Shown here piece by piece: positions 47,547 through 60,830 of a stretch of DNA of 64,000 nucleotides (its first letter is position 1; each line of letters begins with the position of its first letter). The position numbers and the translations under genes were made by a program. The notes under the pieces are model-generated. The model searched no databases. It was not told where the DNA came from and saw nothing but the letters and a program-made list of their open reading frames with translations. The stretch is taken from NCBI GenBank assembly GCA_950295325.1, contig OX485804.1, positions 2,728,001 through 2,792,000 on the forward strand, given 5' to 3'. This stretch comes from Polytrichum commune. Lineage: Eukaryota > Streptophyta > Polytrichopsida > Polytrichales > Polytrichaceae.

Positions 47547-50500
47547 TTAAGGTGTATGCAAGTACAATGCAGTAGGGCCATTCACCATGCTTGTCAAAGG
47601 CTGGCATTCAGCCATCCGAAGTCTTTCACTTTCAAGCTGGATCAGATGTGTGCGAAGACTTCGCTCCTCTACCTGCTCAACCACCCCACAAACCCAACCA
47701 TAAATACACAGCCCATCACCCCTCCTCTTCCATATAAACTCTGGAGAACCCCTGGAGATGAAGTAAACAAATGGAGTTCCATACACAATTGAACTGAACA
47801 CTCATGGGTCTACTTATTGTCAAAAAATACTGGATGTCTTAATGTCTTAATGTCCACATCAAACTGGAACACCTTACACATTACCTCTAGAGAAGCAGCC
47901 ACAGACAACAGATCTCCACACTCTTCTAAAAGTGCTCGTTCCTGCGCTGCTGTCTCTGCCAATTGTGACAACAGACCATCCATACCCTGTGCCTGCAGGT
48001 ACAAATGTGTAACATGCAATATACTCAGCATATTACCCACATATTCACCTTGCAGCAGCACAAGACAACTTGCTCAAACCTTCCAGAGAGAACTATAGAA
48101 GAAACACACACCATGTCCCATCCATTTCAGGGTCGGTCCAGGATCGATTAACTACAATGTATAGGAAAATTCAAACACAACCATGAATCGCATTGCCAAA
48201 TGTGAGAAACCTTATGCAAAACAGCTAGCACATAATACAAAAGTCACACCTTGGGTAACAGAAGGTGCACGGATCCTTCAACTGCATTCAATACATCTAC
48301 TGCAGAATTGAGAGCTTCCTTCACAGCTTGAACATCAGCCTGCACAGGGTATGTCATTCACGGATTACATTCCCCAACAAGATTCAAATCCTCTGATGCA
48401 CTGGTCTTACTGGAACCACAAGGAAGAACTCAAAAACATCTTCAAATTGTCATTCTCATTCACATAGAGAACTGCAATATGGAAGCAGCGCAACTATCTC
48501 AGTTGTTCTTAAAGATTTTCTTACCCGAGCGCCTCCAGTTACTGGGACTCTCAAAATTGCTGATTCCAAAGCTTCCATGCAACCATTCAATGCATTTGAG
48601 TGCTCCTCCTCTATCATCTCCCAATCTTCCAAATGGGTTGCCTGTAAAAACCATCCAAGCCTCACATAACATAGTTGAGTTGTAGGTGGCATAGCCAATG
48701 TGCAGCAATTGTCTCACACTGCAGTCACTTCATAACAACATACAAGAGTACCGTTCACTGTGTAACATGATGTTGTGTTAACATGAATACCACATTGTGT
48801 AACTTTCAAGTCCACATTATTTTCAGCAGGACTTTTGGCAAGACATGGTTTAAGGGTTGATGTATGGTCAAGACACTTTTTGAGAAGCTTGAAGCAGGTG
48901 ATAAGTTGTTATACTTGTAAAATCAACACACAGAAGCTTCTTGTTATAAATATGCTACCTTAGTCAAGACTACTTGAATCTCCACTTGAGTGACTTTCAC
49001 GTTTAGCAGGCTACCCATGAAATACTTTCCATGCTCATCTTGTGAACAAAGTTGCATGCCACTCAAGGTACATTAGAAACTCACATGTGTAGATAGGATG
49101 GAGCGGAGCTTGTGAGCCTGCCTGGCTTGCTGGAGTTTGATCCGCTGCATGGCCACTGATGTTCGTAACTCAGAGGTTTTAACCCACACATTGTACAGTT
49201 GCCTCTGCATGATTAAAATAGAACCTTCATTAGCATTGTAATGACTGAGTTGTTGGACTAGTTGGAACTTGATAGCAGGATGCACTTCTATTAGTATATA
49301 TCTTAGCAGGAGACAGATAATTATTACTACATACGGTTCCTACATTGGAATGAAATTGATAGAAAGAGTATGATGGAGGTTTCCTACTTTTACTCGCATA
49401 ATGTGATACTATTACATAGAAAATAGTCATGTAGCAGTTACATAACACAGAGGTCAGTGTTTTGAAAGATAAATTTATCTAAACCGCCATCTGCTTGTCA
49501 TAATTCGAAATGTCAAACAACTTCAGGGAAGAATAATACATTTACTAGGATGTCTTGCACCTTCACTGTGCTCAGAGTGTTGAGTTGATCATTTAAGCAT
49601 CCCAAAGGTGTGCCATCTTATCATTGTCTGCTTTTAAAGCCAAATTCACCCTTAATCATACGAGGTTTAAAGAGCTACTTGAGTGACATATGATTTGTTC
49701 ACATTGTGACTAAACAGCAGACATACAATTTGATTTTAGTTTAGGCCATATTATTTATCACCATGCATATAAACTGCACTGGATACAGACAGTGACAAGC
49801 ATAGACCTTGTCAGGGGATATATGGTGTTACAGGAGGAAATGTGAAGGTCACTCTACTTCAAGGAACCAACTAATTTATCACCCACATTAATTCACGAGG
49901 TCTGTGGTGTTCACCACAGATATGATAATTGGATAAGAGTAAGACTGACAGAAGTTACATAGCAGCCACGTGTAGAGAAGAGAATTTACGCCTGAAAGAA
50001 AAAGTGCACAAAATGATTGTCTTGAAGATTGACAGATACGTAGGTAATAAATCATAAATAAAAATGAATTTTGAGAAAACTATTCAGAATAGCCACGGTT
50101 TAAATCATGCATCACAAAAAGCAAGGTCTACTCTCGTACAAAGTTTATGTCATAAATGCAGGCCCCCTGTGCACATGCTAAAGCAATGCATCTGCAGACA
50201 TGGTGCAATGTGCGGCATGAGCACTTATCATTATAATCTATCCAGTTCAATGACTACACTGAACAGCACTCCTTCTCCTTCCCCTTGTAATTTATGTCCA
50301 TAGATATCAGTGCATAGATATAATTTAGCTAGAACTGAGGAGGTAAGGTTCGACGTGAGTTTTGCATCACCAATGGCAGAAGACGGGTATGCTTAAACTC
50401 TTCAATTGCTCTGAGTTGACCACGAACAAAATCTAATCCCTTTTCCGAACTTGATCCGAGTCTAAATACATTAGTAGAAAATAGACAAAAATTAAAGATA

Positions 50501-52618
50501 CTTTATTCACTCTCAGTTCGACATTATATTTATGGGCGTCTACCGAAATTGAATCACGTCCTGTTGTGAACTATTCAATGAAAGAATCTAATTAGTGGGG
50601 CAAATTCTGCAGTTTACATGAAAATACCCTTCCAACTTTGATTTCATTGCAGGAATTCTTACTATGCAAGATGACATGAGAGCTTCTGATATTCAAGTTT
50701 TCAAGAAACAGAAATGTAGAAAGAAGACAGCCAAAGCTGTAGGGATAGTATGCACCTCAGCGGCTGCCTTTTGTGCACTCATAACAGCTTCAGCTCGTGC
50801 ATTTACAAAACGCCATTGGAGCCATCGGTTGTGAAGAATTCGTAACAGCTGAGCTTCTTCCTGTTGCGTTAATGACTTCTTCCCTCTACTTCGCCCGTCA
50901 ATTCCGAAATTCGAAATAGAGCTTCCCAAAACTCGAGCGGTTCCCATCATGGCTACAGACCCTGCATATCCAGGTCGTGACCTCTGAGGACTAGGTGCCC
51001 CTCTCAGAGGAGATGAAGGTTTGGAAAGCTTAGGTGATGATGGTGGATGTGGAGTTGGAGAAGAATTACCTCCGCCTCGGCCAGGAGAAAGTGCCCATGA
51101 GGATGTCATACTCCCGTTCATACTATGATTCATGCTGCTATTCATGAGCATACTAGCTGCCGATTGGTGAGGCAGAACTTTACTCCGCCGAACTACCTTT
51201 ACCGGCGCAATGCCGGGTGGGCAAACATCCGAATCTGACGATCGCATGTGATCCCCCTCAGAAAATCTTCGCAACCTGTTGTTCATATCTTGCCATACCC
51301 GAGCAGGTACAGTAGTGCCCCTTACGGAAGATCGGCCGCCGGGTGCAGAGCCGCTTGAGGAAACACTATCAGTATCTGACATGGTATCCGTCGGACCAGG
51401 AGGGGCAGAAAGAACATCAATTGCTGCCACAGATTCCTGTGAGTGTCGCCGGACGTGAGCAGCGACGTCCCCTCCACCTGGTGAACTCTTATTTGCTGGA
51501 CTTGTCTCAACCTTACTGTTGCCTACAGACTCACGAGAACCATTTTCGGTGCCTACCTTGCCTCTCGTGGGGGAAGGATTGCGCCGCAATGCTGTTGGAC
51601 CAGAAGGTGTAGCTGGCCCCTCGTTCACAGATCGATTGAAGCTTCGAGACACCGTGGTCCTCATTCGAGAGGAAGGTGTTCCAGGTCGCCCTTGCACTAC
51701 CATTGTTGTCGATCGTGAAAGAGGCCTTTCCCTGTCCCCGCCGAGATCCATGCTTCTAGTCATCGACCCGCCGAACACCTTCCCAGTGCTCATGCCAGGC
51801 CATCTTTGATGGTCAGGTTTCGGATTTGAATTCTCTGTAGGACGAGCGTTTTCAGCTTGATCCACGCTTTGTCGCCGCATAGGCGAACCCTTTCGCTGTG
51901 TAGGAGAAACAGTGACAGCGTCACCATTCCCAGCATGACGATGCACACCATTTCCTGCAGGTTTTAGGGTGTGATCAGAAGCCTCCCTGGCCTCCTGCTG
52001 ATCCCTGCCCTCACCCTGGCTACGAGAATTGGGACTGTTTCCATTGGCCTCAGTAGCCTGCTTAGAGGCAGACATGGATGGCCATAATTCAGGCCCTCTT
52101 GATTGCGAACGTGCCTTGCTTGCGCCCAACCCATCCGTTGAGACAGAGGTCGATGCCGATTTACCATCTGAACTGTTTGCAGCTGGCCATGGTCTTCGCC
52201 TCTCCGCTGAGTATGCACGTTTTGGAACGTCCGGCAAACTGCTAGTGCGAACCAAATTGGGAGAAGGATGCCGGCTATGGGCATCCGGGGTTGCTGCCGA
52301 AACGGAGTTAGAACTGCTACTGCGATTTCTTACGGGAGAAGCCTGCCGTGAAGATGAAGGTGAAGGTTGCCTAAGTGGTGAGGGATTTCGGCGACCACCT
52401 GCCGCTGCCGATGGAGGAGCAGGACTTGCCACTTTGTACCTGGAAGTAATCTCCCTGTTTCGCGTTTTCCGTACAGCTGCTGCATTGGCCTTCTCGGCTG
52501 GAGGAAGACCCCCATAATTCGGTGCACCATTTGTTTCCTTCTTTTTTTCCAGCTGCGGCTCTTTAACAGTAGGCGATGTAAGCAGCGGGGGGGACGCAGG
52601 CGCCACCGCGGCAACCAT
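47547..52618 (-). CDS. QWRF-motif (AUGMIN8-like) protein, copy C, six exons
   Basis: Exons on the minus strand are 52618-50756, 49204-49085, 48641-48525, 48339-48250, 47992-47885 and 47672-47547, all GT-AG and phase 0, encoding 807 aa. Exon 1 is nine bases shorter than in A and B, so the QWRF motif is at residues 601-604. The C-terminus is 'TALYLHTP'. Exon 1 differs from A and B at many residues (for example EKKKETNGAPNYGG and PSSSRQASP without the extra serines) but keeps the blocks 'NREITSRYKVASP' and 'VPARVWQDMNNRLRRF'. The frame is intact throughout, and the changes are mostly in the Ser-rich linker, which suggests selection on the protein. Expected role: microtubule and augmin binding. 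Copy C converges with copy B, with 4.8 kb between their stop codons. Confidence 0.92.
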
Positions 52619-53460
52619 GGTCCAAACCACCGGCCTTCACTTCCCTTCCCTGGCCTCATGCACCACTCCTCTCCCCTACATCTCGACGCTCCCACTCCTT
52701 CGCTTCATTCTCAAACAATACCATTTCCAGCTCCCATTGGTCCAGCATTCCGTCCCTAGCGCCAGCGATCCCTCACAAACTTAGCCACCGATCAAGGCAG
52801 CCGTACCAATCGAGACAAGACAAACATCCCCTGTCTTGCTCTTCATTGAAGACTCACACTATAACGTCCTTTCCCTGCTCTTTTCCACCGGCCACCGCTA
52901 CATTGTCTCCGCCACCTCACTCCGCCTCTTCTCTGCATTCAACTCAATGCACCACTTCCCAACCTCCACATCCGCCGACGCCCCACCCCACACACACACC
53001 TCGGTCGCCACCATTGCGACCATCACCACCGTCATAAGTACATTAACCATACCAAGCACACCAAGCCCCGAAACCGCAGTGCACGCACCTCTCACAACCA
53101 TCAACACTTCAAAAAAATTTAACCACAACAATCAACTCCTAGGGTTCGCGCCAAGATGAACACCGATCTCCGCACTGGGTTGGCGAAATTGGTCGCTACC
53201 TAAAACCACGAGCGACGCCAATCTCCCAACCGAACCTAACAAAAACGTCAAAAGAGCCAACACACATCCGCTTGCCCCATATACTAGCTGTAGATTGCGA
53301 GGGAACCTCGACATCCAGCAACCAACGTCGAGGTCCGCGACGCAAGGGGGGAAACCGAATGCGAAGCGACCTGGGGCACAGGGGAGTCGGGACTGGGGAA
53401 GCATGCGCCCTCAGGCCAAATCAACGCCCTGCGTACAGGCGTTGCACAAAATGGTAGATC
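52619..53460 (-). promoter_or_regulatory. 5' leader and promoter region of QWRF copy C
   Basis: This is homologous to the upstream regions of A and B but more diverged. The conserved block is at 53183-53235 (attgg at 53188, ccaat at 53218), and the telo-box-like block cctagggttcgcgcc at about 53138-53154. The out-of-frame ATG 41 nt upstream is kept (A at 52659). Here its frame stays open for about 110 codons into exon 1, longer than in A and B. Homology ends near 53460. Confidence 0.55.
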
Positions 53461-53639
53461 TGGGAGAGAAGAATGGTAGATTTCTAGGGGTAAAGTTTGA
53501 AAGAGGCTCCCAACGGATCCCCTTGATTGCACCCGTCAGAATGTACGTGGGCGGTGCATCTATGGAGTAACTTTTTGGGTACGTTGGGGCTGTCGGTTAC
53601 CCGTTTACATTCCTTTTCCCTTTTCCACCCTCCGTTAAA

Positions 53640-54150
53640 ACACATTCTTTCCCTTCCTAGTAAGAAGCTAGGGCATGTGGGTGTTATTTGGCTCGTTCCC
53701 CTTGTTCCCAACTTCTACCGATTGAATCTCCCGTTCTCCCCCTTTAATATGACACGTTTTGGTCGCGCAAGAAAGTGTTGTATTATCCGGATGTCGTATT
53801 ATGCACAATGTGACATTTTGGTCTCAAATGTCGAGGTTTTTCAAAAAGATGGTCTATTTTCAGTGAATAATACCAGGATGAACTGTGTTTTATGTGGATA
53901 GCATCTGCAAAAACCGGATTGAAAATAGGACCTCCCCTAATTGACTTATGGTTGTTGAGAGTGCATGTTTGTTGGCTTCTTAATTGGTTACATAGGTCCT
54001 CCCACTTGTATTCACTATTGAGTATAGAGTAGTTGTTAAATATGTGTTTATGCATTGTTTTTTTTTTTTTATCCTCATTGAACCACATAGCAATCAAATG
54101 TAGGGTCCAAGTAAGAAAACGAGTCACTTGAGACACATCTACCACAATAA
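53640..54150 (-). repeat. Dispersed repeat, copy 2 (inverted relative to 14.7-15.1 kb)
   Basis: On the minus strand it shows the motif order listed for 14700-15095, including 'atgtggttcaatgaggat' and 'ccaaataacacccacat'. It lies just beyond the promoter homology of copy C. Coding capacity is not evident. An 11-13 bp T run is near 54057. Confidence 0.6.
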
Positions 54151-57100
54151 CTTAGGGCATGTTTACACGAAAGCCATTAGGCCATGGCTCTTGAGAGTCC
54201 TTGAATTGCCATTGGTCGACAATGTCATTGGCCCCAACTTTAGGTTTATGCTCATGAGACTAGTTTTGGACTTTAGCCCATTACATTTTCAGTAGATCTA
54301 AAATATGTATGGAAACCCACATGGCAAGTATAGATAATCTTGGTTGGGATTTTAGGGGGATTTTTCAAGACGACTCTTGAAGGTGGGCTTGGCGGAATGT
54401 GGGGAGGGAATTTGGGTTTACACTAAGGTATTATGATCTTCAGACGACTTTGAATTGTAGTCCATGGACTTTGCTATGCCTCCATCCCCCCAAAAAAGGT
54501 ATCAGGGTCATCTAAGAGCGATGGCATAATGCCTTTAGTGTAAACATGCCTTAGTAATTGAGAATGATATCTTCAAGGACTCACCTTGAGAATTTGAAGA
54601 GATTGAATGTGTTAAAAGGTGAAGTATCCCATGTTTGGATGTGGTCACAAAGGGTCCTTACTTTTCGAATTAAGGCACTAGAAGTGTAGAAAGCAACAAT
54701 GTCATGTTAGTCGTTTGACATTCCAATCCCTAGAGATCATAGATCATGCCACTCTTGCTTTCACAATGTTGTTGAAAATGAGGCACAATTAACTCCATTA
54801 ATAATAAGTTTATTTTCACATTGTAATATTGGGTAGTTTTAAAATCTCTCTTCTAGTTGGATCACCAAGTTGATATTAGATTCTATCTCCCAAAGGCCAT
54901 TGCACTTTGTCACTCTAGGGAACTATTATGAACCAAAATAAGTAACAAAGGTTAAAAAACAATTAAAGGTGGCATTATATACACTAGTTTTGACACCATC
55001 TTGATATATTTTTAGTCTCAAAAGCCTTTCGGCTTCCCAAAAGTTTTAAATGAAGTTCATTTCATGTAATGATGTGAACCACAAGGAAGCGCCATTTTTT
55101 TGTAGGTGAACTTGAACCAATGTGATTTTGTGTCACAAGGGGTCTAGTGTGAGACGATTTTTAATATAAAAAACAAAGGCATCAAAAGTGTAGAAAAGCA
55201 ACAATTTAATAATGTCAATCAATGGTGCATTTAACGGTGTGACCAAGGGGTCCCGATGTAAAATGGAGATTTTTTTCAAAATAAAAAATTGGGGCCTAAA
55301 AGAATTGAAAGCAAACAATGCTGACCACAAGGAGGTTACATCTATTGCAGGTGAACTTCCACCAATATGTGGATACCTAGTTGTTGGGAGAAACTAGGAG
55401 AAATGACTCTCATATAGGTTAGGCACCACTTAGATGCTTGAGAAATGAAGGTGGTGATGGGGCAATCATGTGCCTACTTAAAAGAGTATCCGCCTGCAAG
55501 AGGAATCCTCCTTTGCACTTGTGCACTCACAATTTGCACTTGAGCATATGGTCAAGGAATGTGATGAACATATCAATATAAACATAGGCTCCATGAGGAG
55601 CAAGTTTTGATTGGTGCCAAAATTGGAAATCATGTGGACAGAGAATGTTGTGGATGACATTAAACTTTTTACTTATGAAACCATAGTAGATAGCAATTTG
55701 AAGACTTTGACAAGTGTCCACTCTTCTTCACAACTCCATTGTTGTGAAACATCTTGATATTATAGTTCCAATTGAATGTCTAAATCATCCAGAATAATTT
55801 CGGAAGCAACAAAACAAAGTGGCCAACATTAAATTCTTAGACATCAATATGGTGGGCAAACAATTGATGTGGTCCACATTAAATTCAAGGTTGAGATTTT
55901 TGTGGATCCTTTGAATTTATTTGTGGTCCCCACCAATTGAATATGCTAGTATATGTTGATGCTTTGTGATTCAAGAGGGACCATGCTTATATTCAAATAC
56001 ATTTGTGAATATCTAATTAACAGCTAAAATTCAAGATAATATATGGCAAAGGACTTTGATTTTGCATCACCTTGGTGGCAACATTGAGCCTCATGGACTA
56101 GCCACACTAGTTGGTGGTGAGTGTGGGAGTAGTTTTCCCCATGTCTAGGGTTTGTTGTTTAACTACAAGAATTCATCGCTTCTCCTTTGTGGTGACATTA
56201 AAGAGATTTTCTTCGGTACCTTCATTGTGGTTAGAGGAAATTGGCATGCAAACAAAAATTTAAGGATCACATTAGAAAAGAACATTGAAATCGTTGCACT
56301 TGTTAGATGTTGCTTTTTAAAAATCTTCTACCACCTTGGATCCAAGAGAACAACTTCAATGAAACTCCACCAACCTCAAACACAACTACAAGGTAAGCCA
56401 TTCTTTCCTTATCTTGTTTGAAATTAACAGATTTTTGTTTTAAGGATCTTTTGAATTTCTCTAGGTGAAGCCAAACTTAGGAAGCCAAAATAGGCATTGA
56501 TTTATTTTTGTGCTCAAACCCATCTCATTTTGGAACACAATTGACCAAGTATCTTCAATGTTTCTAAGATATTTTTGAATTACAATAACAAAGCAACACT
56601 AAAGGAGCCCATAGCACTTGGAATTGTTGCATTCCGTCCATTCTTGTGGAAGTTATGATATTTTATACCAGCAACTCCTCTACCGTAGTGCCAACCAGTT
56701 TAACCCCACCGTGTGCGCGGCCAATGGCTTTTGTTGCCGCCTACCACCTAACAACAACTGATGTGGCCAAGGCATCAACCCACCAAACCTTTCCTTACCT
56801 CTACTTGCATACTTGTTTGATTTTATATAGATTGAGAGCATGGATGCAACCTCAAGCCATCGATAATCAACATATGTCATGTTGTGAGAAAGTTGGGAGT
56901 TTCTTGAGTTGACTCAATACCCAAAGACCCCAAATGCATATAGTGAGATCCAATTGGAATGAATTGACAACAAACCTAAAAGAAGTGTATTTTTTGGTTG
57001 AATGCGTTCACTTGCAAAAACATTCCTTAGCCCATGAATTCATAGAAGGTTGCACATTTAAAAATACAAGAATCTCGTTCACAAGAAGATTCTTGGTTGA

Positions 57101-57340
57101 GAATTTAATGAAATTGGATAAATACCAAACTTGTATATTGAACACCTTTAGCATACAATTGAAGAATGTTGCGATTTCTATCGGTACTTCACAATCCGTA
57201 ACCAAGCTTTTAAAACCCTTCTGAATTTTGAGATGGTAGGAAAGGAGTGAAATAGATAGAAGGGGTTCCAATGAATGAGGAGCTATTGATCGTGTATCAT
57301 CATGCGGTTCTTAAGAGAGCAAAAGGTGGAATACATCACT
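54151..57340. other. AT-rich intergenic sequence
   Basis: No gene is recognised. Short frames on both strands have no convincing domain. A minus-strand piece near 55550-55620 (GAYVYIDMFITFLDHML) faintly recalls a gypsy reverse transcriptase active-site region, but the catalytic DD is not clear and I do not annotate it. Confidence 0.4.
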
Positions 57341-57579
57341 AGCCATTGTTGTTACGTTGTAAATGCTATCTAGTGCCACTTACTATTTGGAATTACGCAA
57401 TGCTATGATGTTTTATATTATAGATTCTAAAGTCCATGAATTCTTTACATGCAGAAAAGTATGAATAAGTATTTTGAACATTAAAGAACACAAATGAGCA
57501 TAAAATACTTTCCTTGATGACAACTCGTTTTCTTAGTAGATTCTAGCATTGTGTATTATAGGTTGATAGCACGTTCGCA

Positions 57580-57686
57580 AATTTTGTCCAATAATTACTT
57601 AATTTCAACAAAAAGGCTTAGGCAATTTATAAAAAAAATCTGTGAAAATTTAGGCATATCGGACAAACATTTTGGGATGGAGGGAG
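57580..57686. mobile_element. Solo end of a Stowaway-like MITE
   Basis: On the minus strand from 57686 the sequence reads ctccctccatcccaaaatgt then 'ttgtccgatatgcctaa', preceded by TA (57687-57688). This is a typical Stowaway terminus. The matching second end is not found within about 700 bp to the left, only a weak 'cgcaaattttgtcc' near 57570, so the element is truncated or heavily eroded. Its terminus shares CTCCCTCC with the intact element at 23.3 kb, but the rest differs. Confidence 0.5.
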
Positions 57687-57699
57687 TATTGGATAACGT

Positions 57700-59160
57700 T
57701 TATCCTACACACATTTGATTGTGAACACAATGTTTAGCCACAAGGGATTGTGAGTGCCCAATGGAATATCCTTCTTAGTTGTCTGATGTAGACGTTACAT
57801 CATGTAGGTAGTGGAAGAAACCAATAATAATAATAATAATAATATCTTCCCAAGCCTATGAAAGGGTTGTTTTGAGTACATTTTGCTCAATATTGGTTGT
57901 GGAATTTTCATGGACAAGTTGTGAGGTTAAAATGGGATTATTATGTAGAATCTTGAAACATGGGAGATGAGCTATAATAAGGGGAAAATGGACACAAACA
58001 ACCCTTTGGTTTTTTAGATTATAACAATCGAAGGAAACGATTTACATGAAAATGTCACATTTTATCACCCCCAAAAAAGACCTTTGACCAATCAAATTCA
58101 TCTTGAAAACAAGTGGACGACTTGAGTGATCCACTAGTTGGGAAAACTCAATAGTTGAGCATCTCCACACATTCTCATCATGCCAAAATGTGCAAATCAT
58201 AATAGGCTAGCCACCTTGCATTTGGAGTATGTAAATTGTCCCAAATCCCTAATCACATATATGCAAATATTCCCTTGAATATTTAAGATTGTCCAATTGT
58301 TAGGTTGAACAGTCAATGTGAGCACAAAGGCCAACTTCACATGAACATAAAAAAATTCAATGATACCAGAATAAACATTGTCAACAATCATGCAAAACTT
58401 GCATTGAAGTGGCACCCATTGATTGGAGTCAACACCCTCACATGAGCTCCCAACACAACATAAACATGACCAGTTCCCACTTTGGCTTATTTTTACACAT
58501 TCTAATCATCTACGAATTGCACGGCTCATGTGTCTTTGGGTAGATATCCATGTTGGCTTGATGTCTATAGTTGTTTTAATTATAGATGAATGAGTTAGGT
58601 GGAGTTGATCTAGTGAAGAAATCATCCATCAATCAAAAATGGGTTGCTTGTAGGGAAGTTAGGGATTAAGAGGAAAGGAGAAGCAATGCATTTTCAACAT
58701 CGTATGTCAATTAAATCTTTTGAGCTTTAGAAAGGTAGAAAAAGTAATATTCAAGGAGGATGATTTCTAGGAAGTTGACTTCATGTTACCAACTACAACC
58801 ACATAGTTGTTTGCACATACCTCCTCAAATAAGGTAGAAAATGGAAAACAACGAAAATAAGCCGATTTGGCCAAAAAGATTGAGTTGAAATTTGTGCAAT
58901 ATTTTTCAGTGATGGAATAGAGGAAATGATGAGGAATGCAAGTTTGTTTCGTAATTGTGTTCTCCATGTAAATAATTAGTTCCGTTTTCAGGCCACCACT
59001 TTTACAATTAGCCATATTTGGGTTCACACAAGAATCATCCTACTCTTTAGTCTAGTGCACCGATAATGATCATCCACCGTTTTTTGTTTTCTAGTTTACA
59101 TAGCAACCATATTGACTAACTCAAGGAAAAAGGGTTGATCAAACCCAAGAGCCTAGAAAA
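57700..59160. other. AT-rich intergenic sequence
   Basis: No gene is recognised. An (AAT)n tract lies near 57823-57844. An 86-codon minus-strand frame (58767-59027) has no motif. Confidence 0.4.
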
Positions 59161-59166
59161 TTTTAT

Positions 59167-59776
59167 GGTTCTCCCTTTATACAATCTAACCTCATTAACA
59201 TGACACTTGTTTGATATTATGACACATCTTTGCGCTTTCAAAACTCCTTGTTTTATATGACTATGACACTCGATAATGCGACATTTAGAATCTTCATTTT
59301 GTCATATCAAAGAGGTAGTTAATGCTAAATTCCTTTCATCTATGTTATGTACATCTAAAATACATTCATTTTCACTTGGGAATGACTTAGGAACTTCACT
59401 TATCATTGGAAACTTAATGATAATTAGGGTTACTAGTGTAGAATGGACATGGTTAGGGTTAGTGTGGCCTCTTGCCTAGTATGTTGCCTTGTACACGGGT
59501 GATATAGTAGACAACACCAAAGATCTTTGGACTCCTATTGCAAGAGTTTTTAAAAATATTTGTACTTGTTTGGAGTTATGAGTTATTATGTCATACCATC
59601 TATATTGCTTAAACTCGTTGTATATATATATTTCAAGCTCATATTACTTATGTTTTCGTATTCCCTCAATAATACGACAACTTTACACCATTCGTCATAT
59701 TAATGAGAAGACGACACCTCGATAATGTGACTACTTTTTGTGTTTCCCAAACGTGTCATACTAAAGGGGGAGAACA
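59167..59776. mobile_element. Eroded inverted-end element (pogo/Tigger-like ends)
   Basis: The left end reads tggttctccctttatacaat, with 'cattaacatgacact' following. The right end, reverse-complemented, reads tgttctccccctttagtatg and continues 'acacgt'. Subterminal phrases of the form 'ctcgataatg(c/t)gac' occur on both sides (near 59272 and 59730). The arrangement resembles pogo-type elements, but the left terminus is eroded and no target duplication can be read. No transposase is seen. Confidence 0.4.
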
Positions 59777-60050
59777 GTACTGCGAATTGGGGTATTGTGT
59801 GTCAGTAGAATGTCTAAGTTTCAGCCACCGCGAATATCCATAAATGAAGATTACACCTAATATCCAACGCAACAAATTTGGCCATGATATAGAACCCATA
59901 TGGGTTGTACCATAATGTGTAAAGCAGCATTATAGTCCCATTTATATTGTGGAGCAGTCAACTGGGTGGTGTAGCGGCCACCTGTAACCCAAGCGGGGGC
60001 AAGAGGGGGTGTTGGACATGAGGTGTCGGGATATGGACCATTGGCCACAT

Positions 60051-60830
60051 GTAGATGGCTTGCCCACTCCAAACCCGGAGTCACCATTGATGTCTAACCG
60101 GAGGGTTGGGTGTCATGGGTGTTAGAGAGGAGGGCACCGCGTGAGGCGGGTAACTGAGCAATGCACACTTCCCACTCTAGGTAGTGGAGGGATCACGAGC
60201 TTGAATGTTGGCTGGCGATCACCATGCCTAGCATGCTCTCATGAACCACCTTCTCTTTTGTGGTTTTATTTATTGGCTTTGTTGCCGTGAGGGAAGAGAC
60301 CTCTAGGGGCGGTCTATGAAATAGGCCAAAGCCTGGCATTCGACCAAGTCGCATATGCATTATGATTCAATGGTGTTAGTAATTCACTCTTCGAGTGGAG
60401 TTCAATTGTATGGAGTTCAATGGGCCATCAACTGCGTGTAGATGGCTTGCCCACTCCAATCCCGGAGTCACCAATGATGTCTAGCTGGAGGGTTGGGCAT
60501 CATGGGTGTTAGAGAGGAGGGCACCGCGTGAGGTAGGTAACTTAGCAACGCACACTTCGTGCTTCGGGTAGTGGAGGGATCATGGGCTTGAATGTTGGCT
60601 GGCAATCACCTTGCCTAGCATGCTCTCATGAACCACCTTCTCTTTTGTGGTTTTATTTATTGGCTTTGTTGCCGTGAGGGAAAAGACCGCTAAGGGGTGG
60701 TCTATGAAATGGGCCAAAGCTTGGCATCCAACCCGAACCCTTCACATATGTGTTGTGGATCAATGATGTTAGTAACTCGCTCTTCGAGTGGAGTATAATT
60801 GTAAGTGAGTGCTAATGGAAAGTGGTATCT
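60051..60830. repeat. Tandem duplication of a 386-bp unit
   Basis: The unit starting 'gtagatggcttgcccactcc' at 60051 recurs at about 60437. It carries 'ccggagtcacca-tgatgtct', 'gttagagaggagggcaccgc', 'gtagtggagggatca', 'ctcatgaaccaccttctctt' and 'tattggctttgttgccgtga'. The two copies are closely similar. A third, partial and more diverged piece ('ggagggatcaca-gcttg', 'ctcatgaaccacatttct') lies at about 61420-61530. The repeat is not coding. Confidence 0.85.

Noticed and set aside
55520-55720. Possible reverse transcriptase piece (GAYVYIDMFITFLDHML)
   Set aside because: The catalytic YxDD is not present as such and the neighbouring sequence shows no other pol motifs in order.
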